DNA of 64,000 bases from contig NZ_JALKBD010000012.1 of NCBI RefSeq assembly GCF_023015905.1, positions 62,001 through 126,000 on the forward strand. The letters run 5' to 3'. The DNA comes from Arenibacter sp. F20364. Its GTDB lineage: Bacteria; Bacteroidota; Bacteroidia; Flavobacteriales; Flavobacteriaceae. The notes under the pieces are model-generated. The model searched no databases, was not told where the DNA came from, and saw nothing but the letters and a program-made list of their open reading frames with translations. Numbering within the stretch: the first letter of the stretch is position 1; each line of letters starts with the position of its first letter. Made by a program: the position numbers and the translations under genes. Below, one piece after another: positions 18,090 through 25,555 of this stretch.

Positions 18090-19532
18090 ATGAGTAAAAA
18101 AAAACTGCATGGCTCTAAAACTATTGGCAAGAATAAAGGTAAGAAAAAAAAGTTTTGGCTTAGGCATATTAAATCTAACGGACAACCTACATATTTATTC
18201 GACAGAGCCTTACTAAGTGACCATTTAGAAAATTCCGGCTATAGGAAATTACCAAATTTTGGAGATATTCAAGTATTCCAATTAGTCGATAATATTGCTT
18301 ATTTAAAATCAGATCTTGACGTCTACAATGACATCCTTGAAGTAGTTAAAAAGGAAGATGACGATAATTTAAGAAGTTGCTTTATCGAGCAAGGCGAAAC
18401 CCTGCTTTTATCAAAAAAAGCCATTTTAGGCGGGCTACCAAAGATTAATATTGAACCATATAGGGATACCAAAGAAAATATTTGCCTGTTCTACGAAAAC
18501 GTCGCTGTTTCAGTAGCAGCAGATGGAACTAAGAAGTTAACCTATAAAGATTTCCAAAAGCTAAATAAATATATTCTTGCAGAACAAATCATCGATAGAA
18601 AATTTAAATCCTCAGTCGACAACAAAAGTGATTTTCAACGCTTCTTGGGTTTCGTTACGAACGACAAGGCTCATCTTGAAAGCATCTGCTCGGCAATTGG
18701 CTATTTAATCTCTAGCTACAAAAACCCATCCGTAGCCAAAGCCATAATCATAACAGACATCCTTAGCCAAGTAAAAAACGAAGCTTATGGTCGTTCGGGA
18801 AAAGGTTTGATAATTAAAGCTTTGTCTAAGATTATTAACGTGGTCGAGTATAACGGGAAGGTTACGGATTTAACCAACGATAAGTTTGTATTTCAAAATG
18901 TCAACCTTAATACCTCGCTAATTGTACTTCAAGATGTAAACAAGGGATTTCAATTTGAAAGCCTGTTCAGCACTTTAACCGACAATATGAGCATTGAGCG
19001 CAAACATCGGTCAAAAATAAGCATACCGTTTAAAGATAGTCCCAAGGTTGCATTAACAACGAACTATACTATTCCGCAAGATACCGATAGCTATAAGGAT
19101 AGGAAGCATTTAGTAACCTTAAACAACTTTTTTAGTGCCAGCAACAAGCCTGAACATTACTTCAAAAGGTTATTGTTTGAATGGAAGCCAAGGGAGTGGT
19201 ATAGGTTCGACAATTTTATTGTTGAATGCGCACAGCTATTCCTAAAGAAAGGTTTGCTGCCATATGACAGCGCAGAGCTTAAATTACAAAAATTAATAAA
19301 CCTTACCTCTAAAGAATTTGTGGATTTAATGGAATCCGATTATGATGTTTTAAATGAGTATTCCAGCCTTAAAAAAATAGCTGCATGTTTGGAGGTAGGT
19401 ACACAGGAACCAAGGTCAAAAGGAAAGATTGTAGGTAAGTGGATAGAATCCTATGCCGCTTATAAGGGTTATAAAGTTGATAAAAGGCAAAGTGGCGGAA
19501 TGGTTCAAATATGCTTTTTAAAGGGGGTTTGA
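18090..19532 (+). CDS. Primase-helicase-like replication protein (DUF5906 type)
   Basis: A 480-residue protein with an SF3-helicase-like ATPase domain. The Walker A is EAYGRSGKGL (GRSGKG about 234-239), followed by LIVLQDVNKGFQFESLFS (Walker B-like region), and by SPKVALTTNYTIPQDTDSYKDRKH, the conserved sensor/arginine region of phage-type primase-helicases. A basic N-terminus (KKLHGSKTIGKNKGKKKKFW) may bind nucleic acid. Such proteins initiate replication of phages and satellites. With the neighbouring integrase and HTH genes it suggests that element 1 can replicate autonomously after excision. No separate primase catalytic motif was recognised. Confidence 0.75.
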   Translation: MSKKKLHGSKTIGKNKGKKKKFWLRHIKSNGQPTYLFDRALLSDHLENSGYRKLPNFGDIQVFQLVDNIAYLKSDLDVYNDILEVVKKEDDDNLRSCFIEQGETLLLSKKAILGGLPKINIEPYRDTKENICLFYENVAVSVAADGTKKLTYKDFQKLNKYILAEQIIDRKFKSSVDNKSDFQRFLGFVTNDKAHLESICSAIGYLISSYKNPSVAKAIIITDILSQVKNEAYGRSGKGLIIKALSKIINVVEYNGKVTDLTNDKFVFQNVNLNTSLIVLQDVNKGFQFESLFSTLTDNMSIERKHRSKISIPFKDSPKVALTTNYTIPQDTDSYKDRKHLVTLNNFFSASNKPEHYFKRLLFEWKPREWYRFDNFIVECAQLFLKKGLLPYDSAELKLQKLINLTSKEFVDLMESDYDVLNEYSSLKKIAACLEVGTQEPRSKGKIVGKWIESYAAYKGYKVDKRQSGGMVQICFLKGV

Positions 19533-19626
19533 TACAACTCAAATGATAAAAAAAATTGTAGAATAGAAAAATTAACAAGTTACATCAAAACGCTAAAAAT
19601 TAAAATTAAACGAATTACATACAATT

Positions 19627-19774
19627 ATGGAAGAACCTAAAAAAAGACATTTTCGTCATTACATGCAATCGGAAAAATCTTGTACTACAAATTGTAGATT
19701 GACATCAAAACTAATCTACTCATGGCAGCTACCGCCATAATTGACACCAAAGACACTTTGTAGAACGAGTAGAT
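19627..19774 (+). promoter_or_regulatory. Gap 19533-19882: overlapping alternative hairpins, possible leader
   Basis: The 350-bp gap contains mutually exclusive pairings. AATCTACTC (19713-19721) can pair upstream with GTAGATT (19694-19700) or downstream with GAGTAGAT (19767-19774). A small ATGGC/GCCAT hairpin sits between. A 37-codon frame from ATG 19627 covers the first part, but I would not call it a gene. The gap leads into the gene at 19883, so it could be an attenuator-like leader. Nothing else is seen in the gap. Confidence 0.3.
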
Positions 19775-19882
19775 GTAATTCTATTTTAAACGCATGGAAA
19801 AAAATTCTATATAAAGGAATAAATCCTAATTACTTCTACTTAATCATGAGAACTAAAAAACAAAAACACTAAAAATTATATT

Positions 19883-20590
19883 ATGAAACAATTACTATTT
19901 TATGACAGGCAAAAACAGGCAAACTTTGAAGAGGGTATTAGGTCTGCATTTAACCTATTAAAAGACTCTATAACGGAATTGAAAAATCAAGGGGTAGCTG
20001 GATATACCTGTGAAGATTTAAAGGATGGGGAATTTGTACAGACATTCAACAATTTCCATAAGAAGCAGCAACTGAAGAGTTCAGTTACCAAAAATATGCT
20101 ATTTGATAAATTTTTGGAGCTTTATGGATATAATTCCGAGCTACTTGCGAAACTTGAAAATACTTATAAAAGCAGAATTAAATCTGAATACTTTTTTTAT
20201 TCGTTTAATCATCAATTTTATGATTACTGTGAAACCATGTATGGCTACCATAGCAACCTTAAATCCTTTTTGAATAATGCTCCAAAGAAAAAATCTTACA
20301 AAGTTTTCAACTTCTTAACCATAAAAGGCAATAACTGCCAAATTAGCGTTCCTAAGGAGCTTTTTACCCTCTATTCTACAAATGATAAGCAGTTGAAAAT
20401 AATGGAAAATGTAAAGTCCTACGTGCAGCTATCAAAGGAATTAAATATCGAATACAAAGATGTTTTGAAACCTATTGAAAAGTACTTGGATCATAAAATT
20501 TCTAATTGGGCTGGAGTTAACAGGTTGGGTTTAAGCCAAGATTTGAATGAAGTGAACTTCGATTACAATAAAATCCTAACAATTCAATAA
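19883..20590 (+). CDS. Hypothetical protein, element 1
   Basis: I do not recognise this 235-residue protein. It has no signal peptide and no membrane segment; it is rich in Lys, Asn, Phe and Tyr. The C-terminal third (KNVKSYVQLSKELNIEYKDVLKPIEKYLDHKISNWAG) is predicted helical and could contain a helix-turn-helix (SYVQLSKELNIEY). It lies directly upstream of a 49-codon gene with one intervening base, so the two probably form a unit. A role in replication or element control is possible from the position only. Confidence 0.55.
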   Translation: MKQLLFYDRQKQANFEEGIRSAFNLLKDSITELKNQGVAGYTCEDLKDGEFVQTFNNFHKKQQLKSSVTKNMLFDKFLELYGYNSELLAKLENTYKSRIKSEYFFYSFNHQFYDYCETMYGYHSNLKSFLNNAPKKKSYKVFNFLTIKGNNCQISVPKELFTLYSTNDKQLKIMENVKSYVQLSKELNIEYKDVLKPIEKYLDHKISNWAGVNRLGLSQDLNEVNFDYNKILTIQ

Positions 20591-20591
20591 A

Positions 20592-20741
20592 ATGACAAAA
20601 GAAATAAAAATAATTGACAGCGATAACACTCCAAAACTCGAAAAAATAATCAACCATTATCTAAAAGAAGGATGGAAAATCAGAGGGAATCTTATAAAGG
20701 GTTCATATTCCTTTGTGGTAGTGATGGAAAGGAAGTTTTAA
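20592..20741 (+). CDS. Small DUF1737/DUF4177-like protein (49 aa)
   Basis: ATG 20592 begins one base after the stop of the preceding gene and runs 49 codons to TAA at 20739-20741. The product starts MTKEIKIIDSDNTPKLEKII and continues HYLKEGWKIRG ... SFVVVMERKF. The pattern of a strand, a helix ending LKEGW, and a final VVVMER strand is that of small DUF1737/DUF4177-type proteins. Function unknown. Confidence 0.5.
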   Translation: MTKEIKIIDSDNTPKLEKIINHYLKEGWKIRGNLIKGSYSFVVVMERKF

Positions 20742-20759
20742 TATATTTTTTGTGCTTGA

Positions 20760-21250
20760 AAGGGTAGTCAGTTGTCATCGGGCTGCCTTTTCTTTTTAGC
20801 TGTGTTACGGATTATTTCTAAAAGCCAGAAGAGCTCGTTTCCAGTGACTTTATGGGGGAAACATAGTAATTGTTGCGCCGTATCCACAAAATGCAGCAAC
20901 GAAAAGCGTAACAGGGTCCAAATCCATGTGCAGTAGGCCTAAATCGGAGTACGCAACATATTGCACTGAAAAATGAATCGTGGCAAAGTAACTAAAAGGT
21001 TCTAGCAATTATAGTCATATAAAAAAAGGGCTACGACATAGCAAAAGAAATAAGTTTGTAAGAGTTGGCCCTAAAAAAATTAGACGAAACTTGCCAAAGG
21101 AGCAACTAAAAGTATTTACTGTAGTGAAATAATATAATGCCGAAGCCTAAACTCCTAGGTAGTTTTTAGGAAGTGGTAAAACAATCCTAAAATTGGAGAC
21201 TGGGAAAGCACCTTTACTGCTGAGGTTTTGAGTGGCTATAAAGTCCCTAC
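20760..21250 (+). other. Non-coding region with dense inverted repeats, possible structured RNA
   Basis: From 20742 to the hsdM start there is no convincing gene. Pairable segments include GTTGC/GCAAC around 20870-20900, GCGTA/TACGC spanning about 20916-20964, GGGCTA with TTGGCCC across about 21029-21070, and an 8-bp hairpin (TTTTAGGA with TCCTAAAA) near 21164-21200. Nested helices at this density suggest a folded RNA, for instance the 5' domain of a group II intron remnant, but no reverse transcriptase or domain V was found. Not a firm call. Confidence 0.3.
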
Positions 21251-21306
21251 ACATTTACAATCCATTTTATAGCATAATTTAAACGATTCAATTTCCTGAA
21301 TAAGCC

Positions 21307-21314
21307 TATATTTG
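21307..21314 (+). promoter_or_regulatory. -7 box (TATATTTG) of the type I RM operon
   Basis: TATATTTG fits TAnnTTTG and lies 37 bp before the ATG at 21351. This supports 21351 as the hsdM start over the TTG at 21312, which would overlap the promoter box. Confidence 0.5.
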
Positions 21315-21350
21315 AATCAACAACAAACTTGTAAATCAAAAATACCTTTA

Positions 21351-22976
21351 ATGTCAGAAGACCATAAAAAACAATTAGAACAACAACTTTGGAATATAGC
21401 GAACACCCTTAGAGGTAAAATGAATGCAGATGAGTTTCGTGACTATATATTAGGCTTTATTTTCTACAAATACTTAGCTGAGAAAATGGAAATATATGCT
21501 AACAAAATTCTAAAAGAAGGTGGCGATACATTTTTATTTTCTGAAATAGACGAAAACACAGCAACAGGGAAAGAATATATAGAAGCTATAAAAGAAGAAT
21601 CTTTAGAGAAATTAGGTTACTTCTTAAAGCCATCAGAATTATTTTCAGCAGTTTCTAAACGTGGTAATCATAATGAAGATGAAAAAGAAAGCAATGCAGT
21701 AGCAGAAGACACTTCTAAGACTTACAATACAAAAGATAATTTCATATTAGAAGATTTACAAAAAATCTTAAATAATATCCAAAATAGTACAATGGGTACG
21801 GATAGTGAAGAAGATTTTGAGGATCTCTTTGAGGATATGGATTTAAACTCTACCAAATTAGGGAAGTCACCAGAAGCTCGTAACGAGATTATTTCAAAAG
21901 TACTAGCACACTTAGATAAAATTGACTTCAAATTAGAAAATACCGAGTTAGACGTATTGGGTGATGCTTACGAATATCTAATAGGGAAATTTGCAAGTGG
22001 CGCAGGAAAAAAAGCAGGCGAATTTTATACACCGCAAGAGGTTAGTATGGTATTGGCTAAGTTGGTGACAACAGGTAAAAAGAAACTAAAATCTGTTTAC
22101 GATCCAACGTGTGGTAGTGGTTCGTTGTTATTACGTGTGGCTAAAGAAGTAGAGGAAGTCAACAATTTTTACGGGCAAGAATTGAACCGTACGACTTACA
22201 ACTTAGCACGAATGAATATGATATTGCACGGTGTGCATTATCGTAAGTTTGATATTAAGCAAGAAGACACCCTAGAACACCCACAACATATAGAACATCG
22301 TTTTGAAGCTATTGTAGCCAATCCCCCATTTTCTGCAAAATGGAGTGCTAATCAACTCTTTATGAGTGATGACAGATTTAGTCAATATGGTAAATTAGCC
22401 CCAGGCAGTAAAGCAGATTTTGCCTTTGTACAGCATATGGTGCATCATTTAGCGGAGAACGGACAAATGGCTGTGGTCTTACCTCACGGTGCATTATTCA
22501 GAGGAGGTGCAGAAGCACATATTCGTAAATATTTAATTAAAGAAAAGAACTTTTTAGATGCAGTAATAGGGCTACCATCCAATATCTTTTATGGAACAAG
22601 TATACCTACTTGTATTTTAGTATTTAAGAAATGTAGAGAAAACCCTGATGATATTTTATTTATTGATGCAAGTGCACATTTTGAGAAAGTAAAAACTCAA
22701 AATATGTTAAGCGAAGCACATATAGATAAAATAGTAAGCATCTACAGAGAGCGTAACACTGAAGTCAAGTACAGCTATATAGCCCCGTTAAGCGAAATAG
22801 AAGAAAACGATTTTAACTTAAACATACCTCGTTATGTAGATACTTTTGAAGAAGAAGAACAAATTGATGTTGATACTGTAGCTACCGAAATAAAAAAGTT
22901 GGATAATGACTTACAAGAAAACGAAAAATTAATTACTTCTTTCTGTAGAGAGCTAAATATTAAAACACCGTTTTAA
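21351..22976 (+). CDS. hsdM: Type I restriction-modification methyltransferase subunit HsdM
   Basis: A 541-residue N6-adenine methyltransferase counted from ATG 21351. An N-terminal helical HsdM_N domain (SEDHKKQLEQQLWNIANTLRG) precedes the catalytic domain with YTPQEV, the SAM motif DPTCGSGS (251-257) and the catalytic NPPF motif (324-327). With HsdS it forms the modification enzyme that protects host DNA; with HsdR it forms the restriction complex. An Asp/Glu-rich insert lies at about 108-165. The hsdS start follows the hsdM stop by one base, so translation is coupled. Confidence 0.95.
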   Translation: MSEDHKKQLEQQLWNIANTLRGKMNADEFRDYILGFIFYKYLAEKMEIYANKILKEGGDTFLFSEIDENTATGKEYIEAIKEESLEKLGYFLKPSELFSAVSKRGNHNEDEKESNAVAEDTSKTYNTKDNFILEDLQKILNNIQNSTMGTDSEEDFEDLFEDMDLNSTKLGKSPEARNEIISKVLAHLDKIDFKLENTELDVLGDAYEYLIGKFASGAGKKAGEFYTPQEVSMVLAKLVTTGKKKLKSVYDPTCGSGSLLLRVAKEVEEVNNFYGQELNRTTYNLARMNMILHGVHYRKFDIKQEDTLEHPQHIEHRFEAIVANPPFSAKWSANQLFMSDDRFSQYGKLAPGSKADFAFVQHMVHHLAENGQMAVVLPHGALFRGGAEAHIRKYLIKEKNFLDAVIGLPSNIFYGTSIPTCILVFKKCRENPDDILFIDASAHFEKVKTQNMLSEAHIDKIVSIYRERNTEVKYSYIAPLSEIEENDFNLNIPRYVDTFEEEEQIDVDTVATEIKKLDNDLQENEKLITSFCRELNIKTPF

Positions 22977-22977
22977 G

Positions 22978-24189
22978 ATGCAGAAAGACAAATTGTTAGT
23001 GCCAAGGTTACGGTTTCCTATGTTTGACGGGGAGTGGAGAGCGAAAAAGTTAGATAGCTTGGGCAAATATATTGGAGGCGGAACACCTGATAGCTCAAAT
23101 GAAAATTTATGGAATGGCAATATACCTTGGATTTCCAGTTCAGATATCATTGATGAATCAATTCATCAAATTATTAAAACTAGGTTTATTACTAAATATG
23201 CAATTGAAAATTCAGCAACTAAAATAATTCCCAAAGGAAGTGTTTTAATGGTTTCAAGGGTTGGTATTGGAAAGTTTGCGGTTTCAGATGAAGACTTATG
23301 CACAAGCCAAGATTTTACTAATTTAATAACTAATGAAAATGAATTTTTCACTGCATATTATTTTAAAGCACGTTCATATAGATTTGTAAGATTGAGCCAA
23401 GGAACATCAATAAAAGGTTTTACAACCAAAGATATTAAATCAGCAAAATTTGCTTATCCAACTATACCAGAACAACAAAAAATAGCCCATTTTCTTACCG
23501 CCATAGATAATCGCATACAAATCTTAGAAAAAAAGAAAACACTTTTAAAACAATATAAAAAAGGGACAATGCAAAAAATCTTTAAACAAGAAATTATGTT
23601 TAAAGATGATGATGGGAATGCGTTTCCTAAGTGGGAGAAAAAGAAATTAGGTCACCTAACATATAAAGTTGGCAAGAAGAATAAAGAAAACATTCAGTAT
23701 CCTATTTATTCAATTAATAATCAGGAAGGATTTCGCCCACAATCAGAACAATTTGAAGGTTTAGACAGCAACGATAGAGGTTATGATATTGGTATGTATA
23801 AAATTGTTTATGAAAAAACATTTGCTTACAATCCTGCAAGAATAAATGTAGGTTCCATTGGCTATAGTTATGATCTGAACGAAGTAATTATTAGTTCGCT
23901 TTATGTGTGTTTTAAAACCAATACTAAGTTAGAAGACCTTTACTTGTTAGCCTATCTCGATACTGATAGGTTCAATAAAGATATTTTAAGATACCAAGAA
24001 GGTGGAGTTCGGCAGTATTTATTTTATGAAAATTTTTCTCAAATAAAAATTCCCTTACCTTCAAATCAAGAACAAATCAAAATTGCTAAATTCTTAGCTG
24101 CAATAGACAAAAATATTGCATTAGTTAATAAAAAAATAGAACAGACAAAATCCTTTAAAAAAGGACTTTTACAGCAAATGTTTGTGTAA
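22978..24189 (+). CDS. hsdS: Type I RM specificity subunit HsdS
   Basis: A 403-residue HsdS with the expected two-fold layout: target recognition domain 1 (about 15-165), central conserved helix (PEQQKIAHFLTAIDNRIQILEKKK), target recognition domain 2 (about 210-360) and a second copy of the helix (NQEQIKIAKFLAAIDKNIALVNKKIEQ) ending LLQQMFV. The two domains each read one half of a bipartite DNA site, and the helices set the spacer and dock HsdM. The recognition sequence cannot be read from the protein. No extra partial hsdS copies with inverted repeats are seen, so phase shuffling is not evident here. Confidence 0.95.
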   Translation: MQKDKLLVPRLRFPMFDGEWRAKKLDSLGKYIGGGTPDSSNENLWNGNIPWISSSDIIDESIHQIIKTRFITKYAIENSATKIIPKGSVLMVSRVGIGKFAVSDEDLCTSQDFTNLITNENEFFTAYYFKARSYRFVRLSQGTSIKGFTTKDIKSAKFAYPTIPEQQKIAHFLTAIDNRIQILEKKKTLLKQYKKGTMQKIFKQEIMFKDDDGNAFPKWEKKKLGHLTYKVGKKNKENIQYPIYSINNQEGFRPQSEQFEGLDSNDRGYDIGMYKIVYEKTFAYNPARINVGSIGYSYDLNEVIISSLYVCFKTNTKLEDLYLLAYLDTDRFNKDILRYQEGGVRQYLFYENFSQIKIPLPSNQEQIKIAKFLAAIDKNIALVNKKIEQTKSFKKGLLQQMFV

Positions 24190-24199
24190 AAATATTAGT

Positions 24200-24868
24200 A
24201 TGAACAAAACATTTAATATATACTGCGATGAGAGTTGCCATATAGAAAACGACCATAAAAAATTTATGTTTTTAGGCTCAGTAAGTAGTGCATACAATCA
24301 AGTAAAATTGCATACAGAAAATATTAGCGACCTTAAAAAGAAGCATAACTTTTATGCAGAAATCAAATGGTCTAAAGTATCAAAGTCTAAATTACGTTTC
24401 TATTTAGATTTAGTCGATTATTTTTTTGCTACAGATTTGCAATTTAGAACAGTTGGTGTAGAGAAATTTAAGATTAATAACGATGCCTTTAATCAAGATT
24501 ATGACGATTTTTACTATAAGATGTACTACTATTTATTGAACCACAACCTTAGTAGTTTATATAAATACAACGTTTATTTAGATATAAAAGATACATTAAG
24601 TGCATACAAAGTAAATAAGTTAAAAGAGATTTTAAATACTAAGTTTGGGGTGTTTAGAAATGTACAAAACATACGCTCTCACGAAAGTATAATAATGCAA
24701 ATGGCAGATTTTCTAATGGGTGCAATCTCTTATTTACATAATGACGAGCATCAGCAAAACAAGGCAAAAGTTCAGATTATAAAAAAGATTCAACAGCACT
24801 GTAATGAAGATTTGAGTAAGACAAACTACTCAAGAAAGATGAATCTATTTTTTATTGAATTAAGATAA
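24200..24868 (+). CDS. DUF3800-like protein
   Basis: This 222-residue protein opens with NIYCDESCHIENDHKKFMFLGSV, the D-E-S start typical of DUF3800 proteins (usually Y-x-D-E-S-G), continues with an EIKWSKVSKSKL block, and near the C-terminus has HESIIMQMADFLMGAI, matching the conserved Q-x-A-D segment. The family has an RNase H-like look and turns up in defence islands, but its activity is not established. I start it at ATG 24200 because the TTG at 24182 overlaps hsdS. It sits inside the type I RM operon, between hsdS and hsdR. Confidence 0.75.
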   Translation: MNKTFNIYCDESCHIENDHKKFMFLGSVSSAYNQVKLHTENISDLKKKHNFYAEIKWSKVSKSKLRFYLDLVDYFFATDLQFRTVGVEKFKINNDAFNQDYDDFYYKMYYYLLNHNLSSLYKYNVYLDIKDTLSAYKVNKLKEILNTKFGVFRNVQNIRSHESIIMQMADFLMGAISYLHNDEHQQNKAKVQIIKKIQQHCNEDLSKTNYSRKMNLFFIELR

Positions 24869-24872
24869 GCTT

Positions 24873-25379
24873 ATGCCATTTAATCAGCTTAAAAGATATA
24901 ACGACTTATTAGATATTACAGGTATGTCACCACATAATAGAAATACTTCGTTAAAAGGTGTTTTTGATAGGGATATTACAAATAATATCAATTTCAAGTT
25001 CAGAGCAAAACAAATAACACCCACTCCATTAGACGGTCGAATAACTATGGATACCTTATTCAGGCATTTAACTACGGTTATGATTGATAAAAAAACGAGA
25101 GCCAGAGAGTATGATGTACATCGTTCTCAAAGGTTACATTGGGTAAAATATCATATAAGAGAAACTAAGAAAAATAATATGTTAGTGTATTCAGTTAAAG
25201 AGCCAGATGGGAACAGAACATATGTGTATGATAAAGACGAAAAGTATGTTATTGTTTTAGAACCTTTACGTAATGGAAATGAATATTATTTGCTGTCTGC
25301 TTACCATGTAAGAGGTAAAGATGCAAAAAGAAATAAATTTGAAAAAAAGTTTAAAAGAAGATTGGCAGAACTCTTATAA
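24873..25379 (+). CDS. Hypothetical protein, possibly a small BECR-type nuclease
   Basis: A 168-residue basic protein that begins 4 bp after the DUF3800-like gene. The C-terminal half (EREYDVHRSQRLHWVKYHI region, then NRTYVYDKDEKYVIVLEPLRNGNEYYLLSAYHVRG) ends in a strand pattern recalling the Barnase-EndoU-ColicinE5-RelE class of RNases in phage and toxin proteins. That likeness is weak and based on pattern only. The tight coupling suggests it works with the DUF3800-like protein. It could instead be a DNA-binding accessory of the RM system. Confidence 0.5.
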   Translation: MPFNQLKRYNDLLDITGMSPHNRNTSLKGVFDRDITNNINFKFRAKQITPTPLDGRITMDTLFRHLTTVMIDKKTRAREYDVHRSQRLHWVKYHIRETKKNNMLVYSVKEPDGNRTYVYDKDEKYVIVLEPLRNGNEYYLLSAYHVRGKDAKRNKFEKKFKRRLAELL

Positions 25380-25386
25380 AAGCAAA

Positions 25387-25441
25387 AAACGCAGAGCATC
25401 TATGGCTTGCGTTTCTCGATTTCCTTTTCTCAAATGAGAAA
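25387..25441 (+). terminator. Two hairpins between the DUF3800 pair and the ATPase gene
   Basis: AAACGCA (25387-25393) pairs with TGCGTTT (25408-25414), and TTTCTC (25426-25431) pairs with GAGAAA (25436-25441) across a 4-nt loop. The first is followed by a pyrimidine-rich stretch. This may end transcription after the small gene, so the ATPase/HNH pair in the following 115 bp may have its own promoter. Confidence 0.4.
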
Positions 25442-25555
25442 TGAACTCGGTGCAAATATATGATATTAATCTATTTATAAACAAGTTTTTAACATTTTTA
25501 GTATTTCATGGGATTAATAAATAAAAGTTAATCAATTTAAAGTAGATTAAAATGT

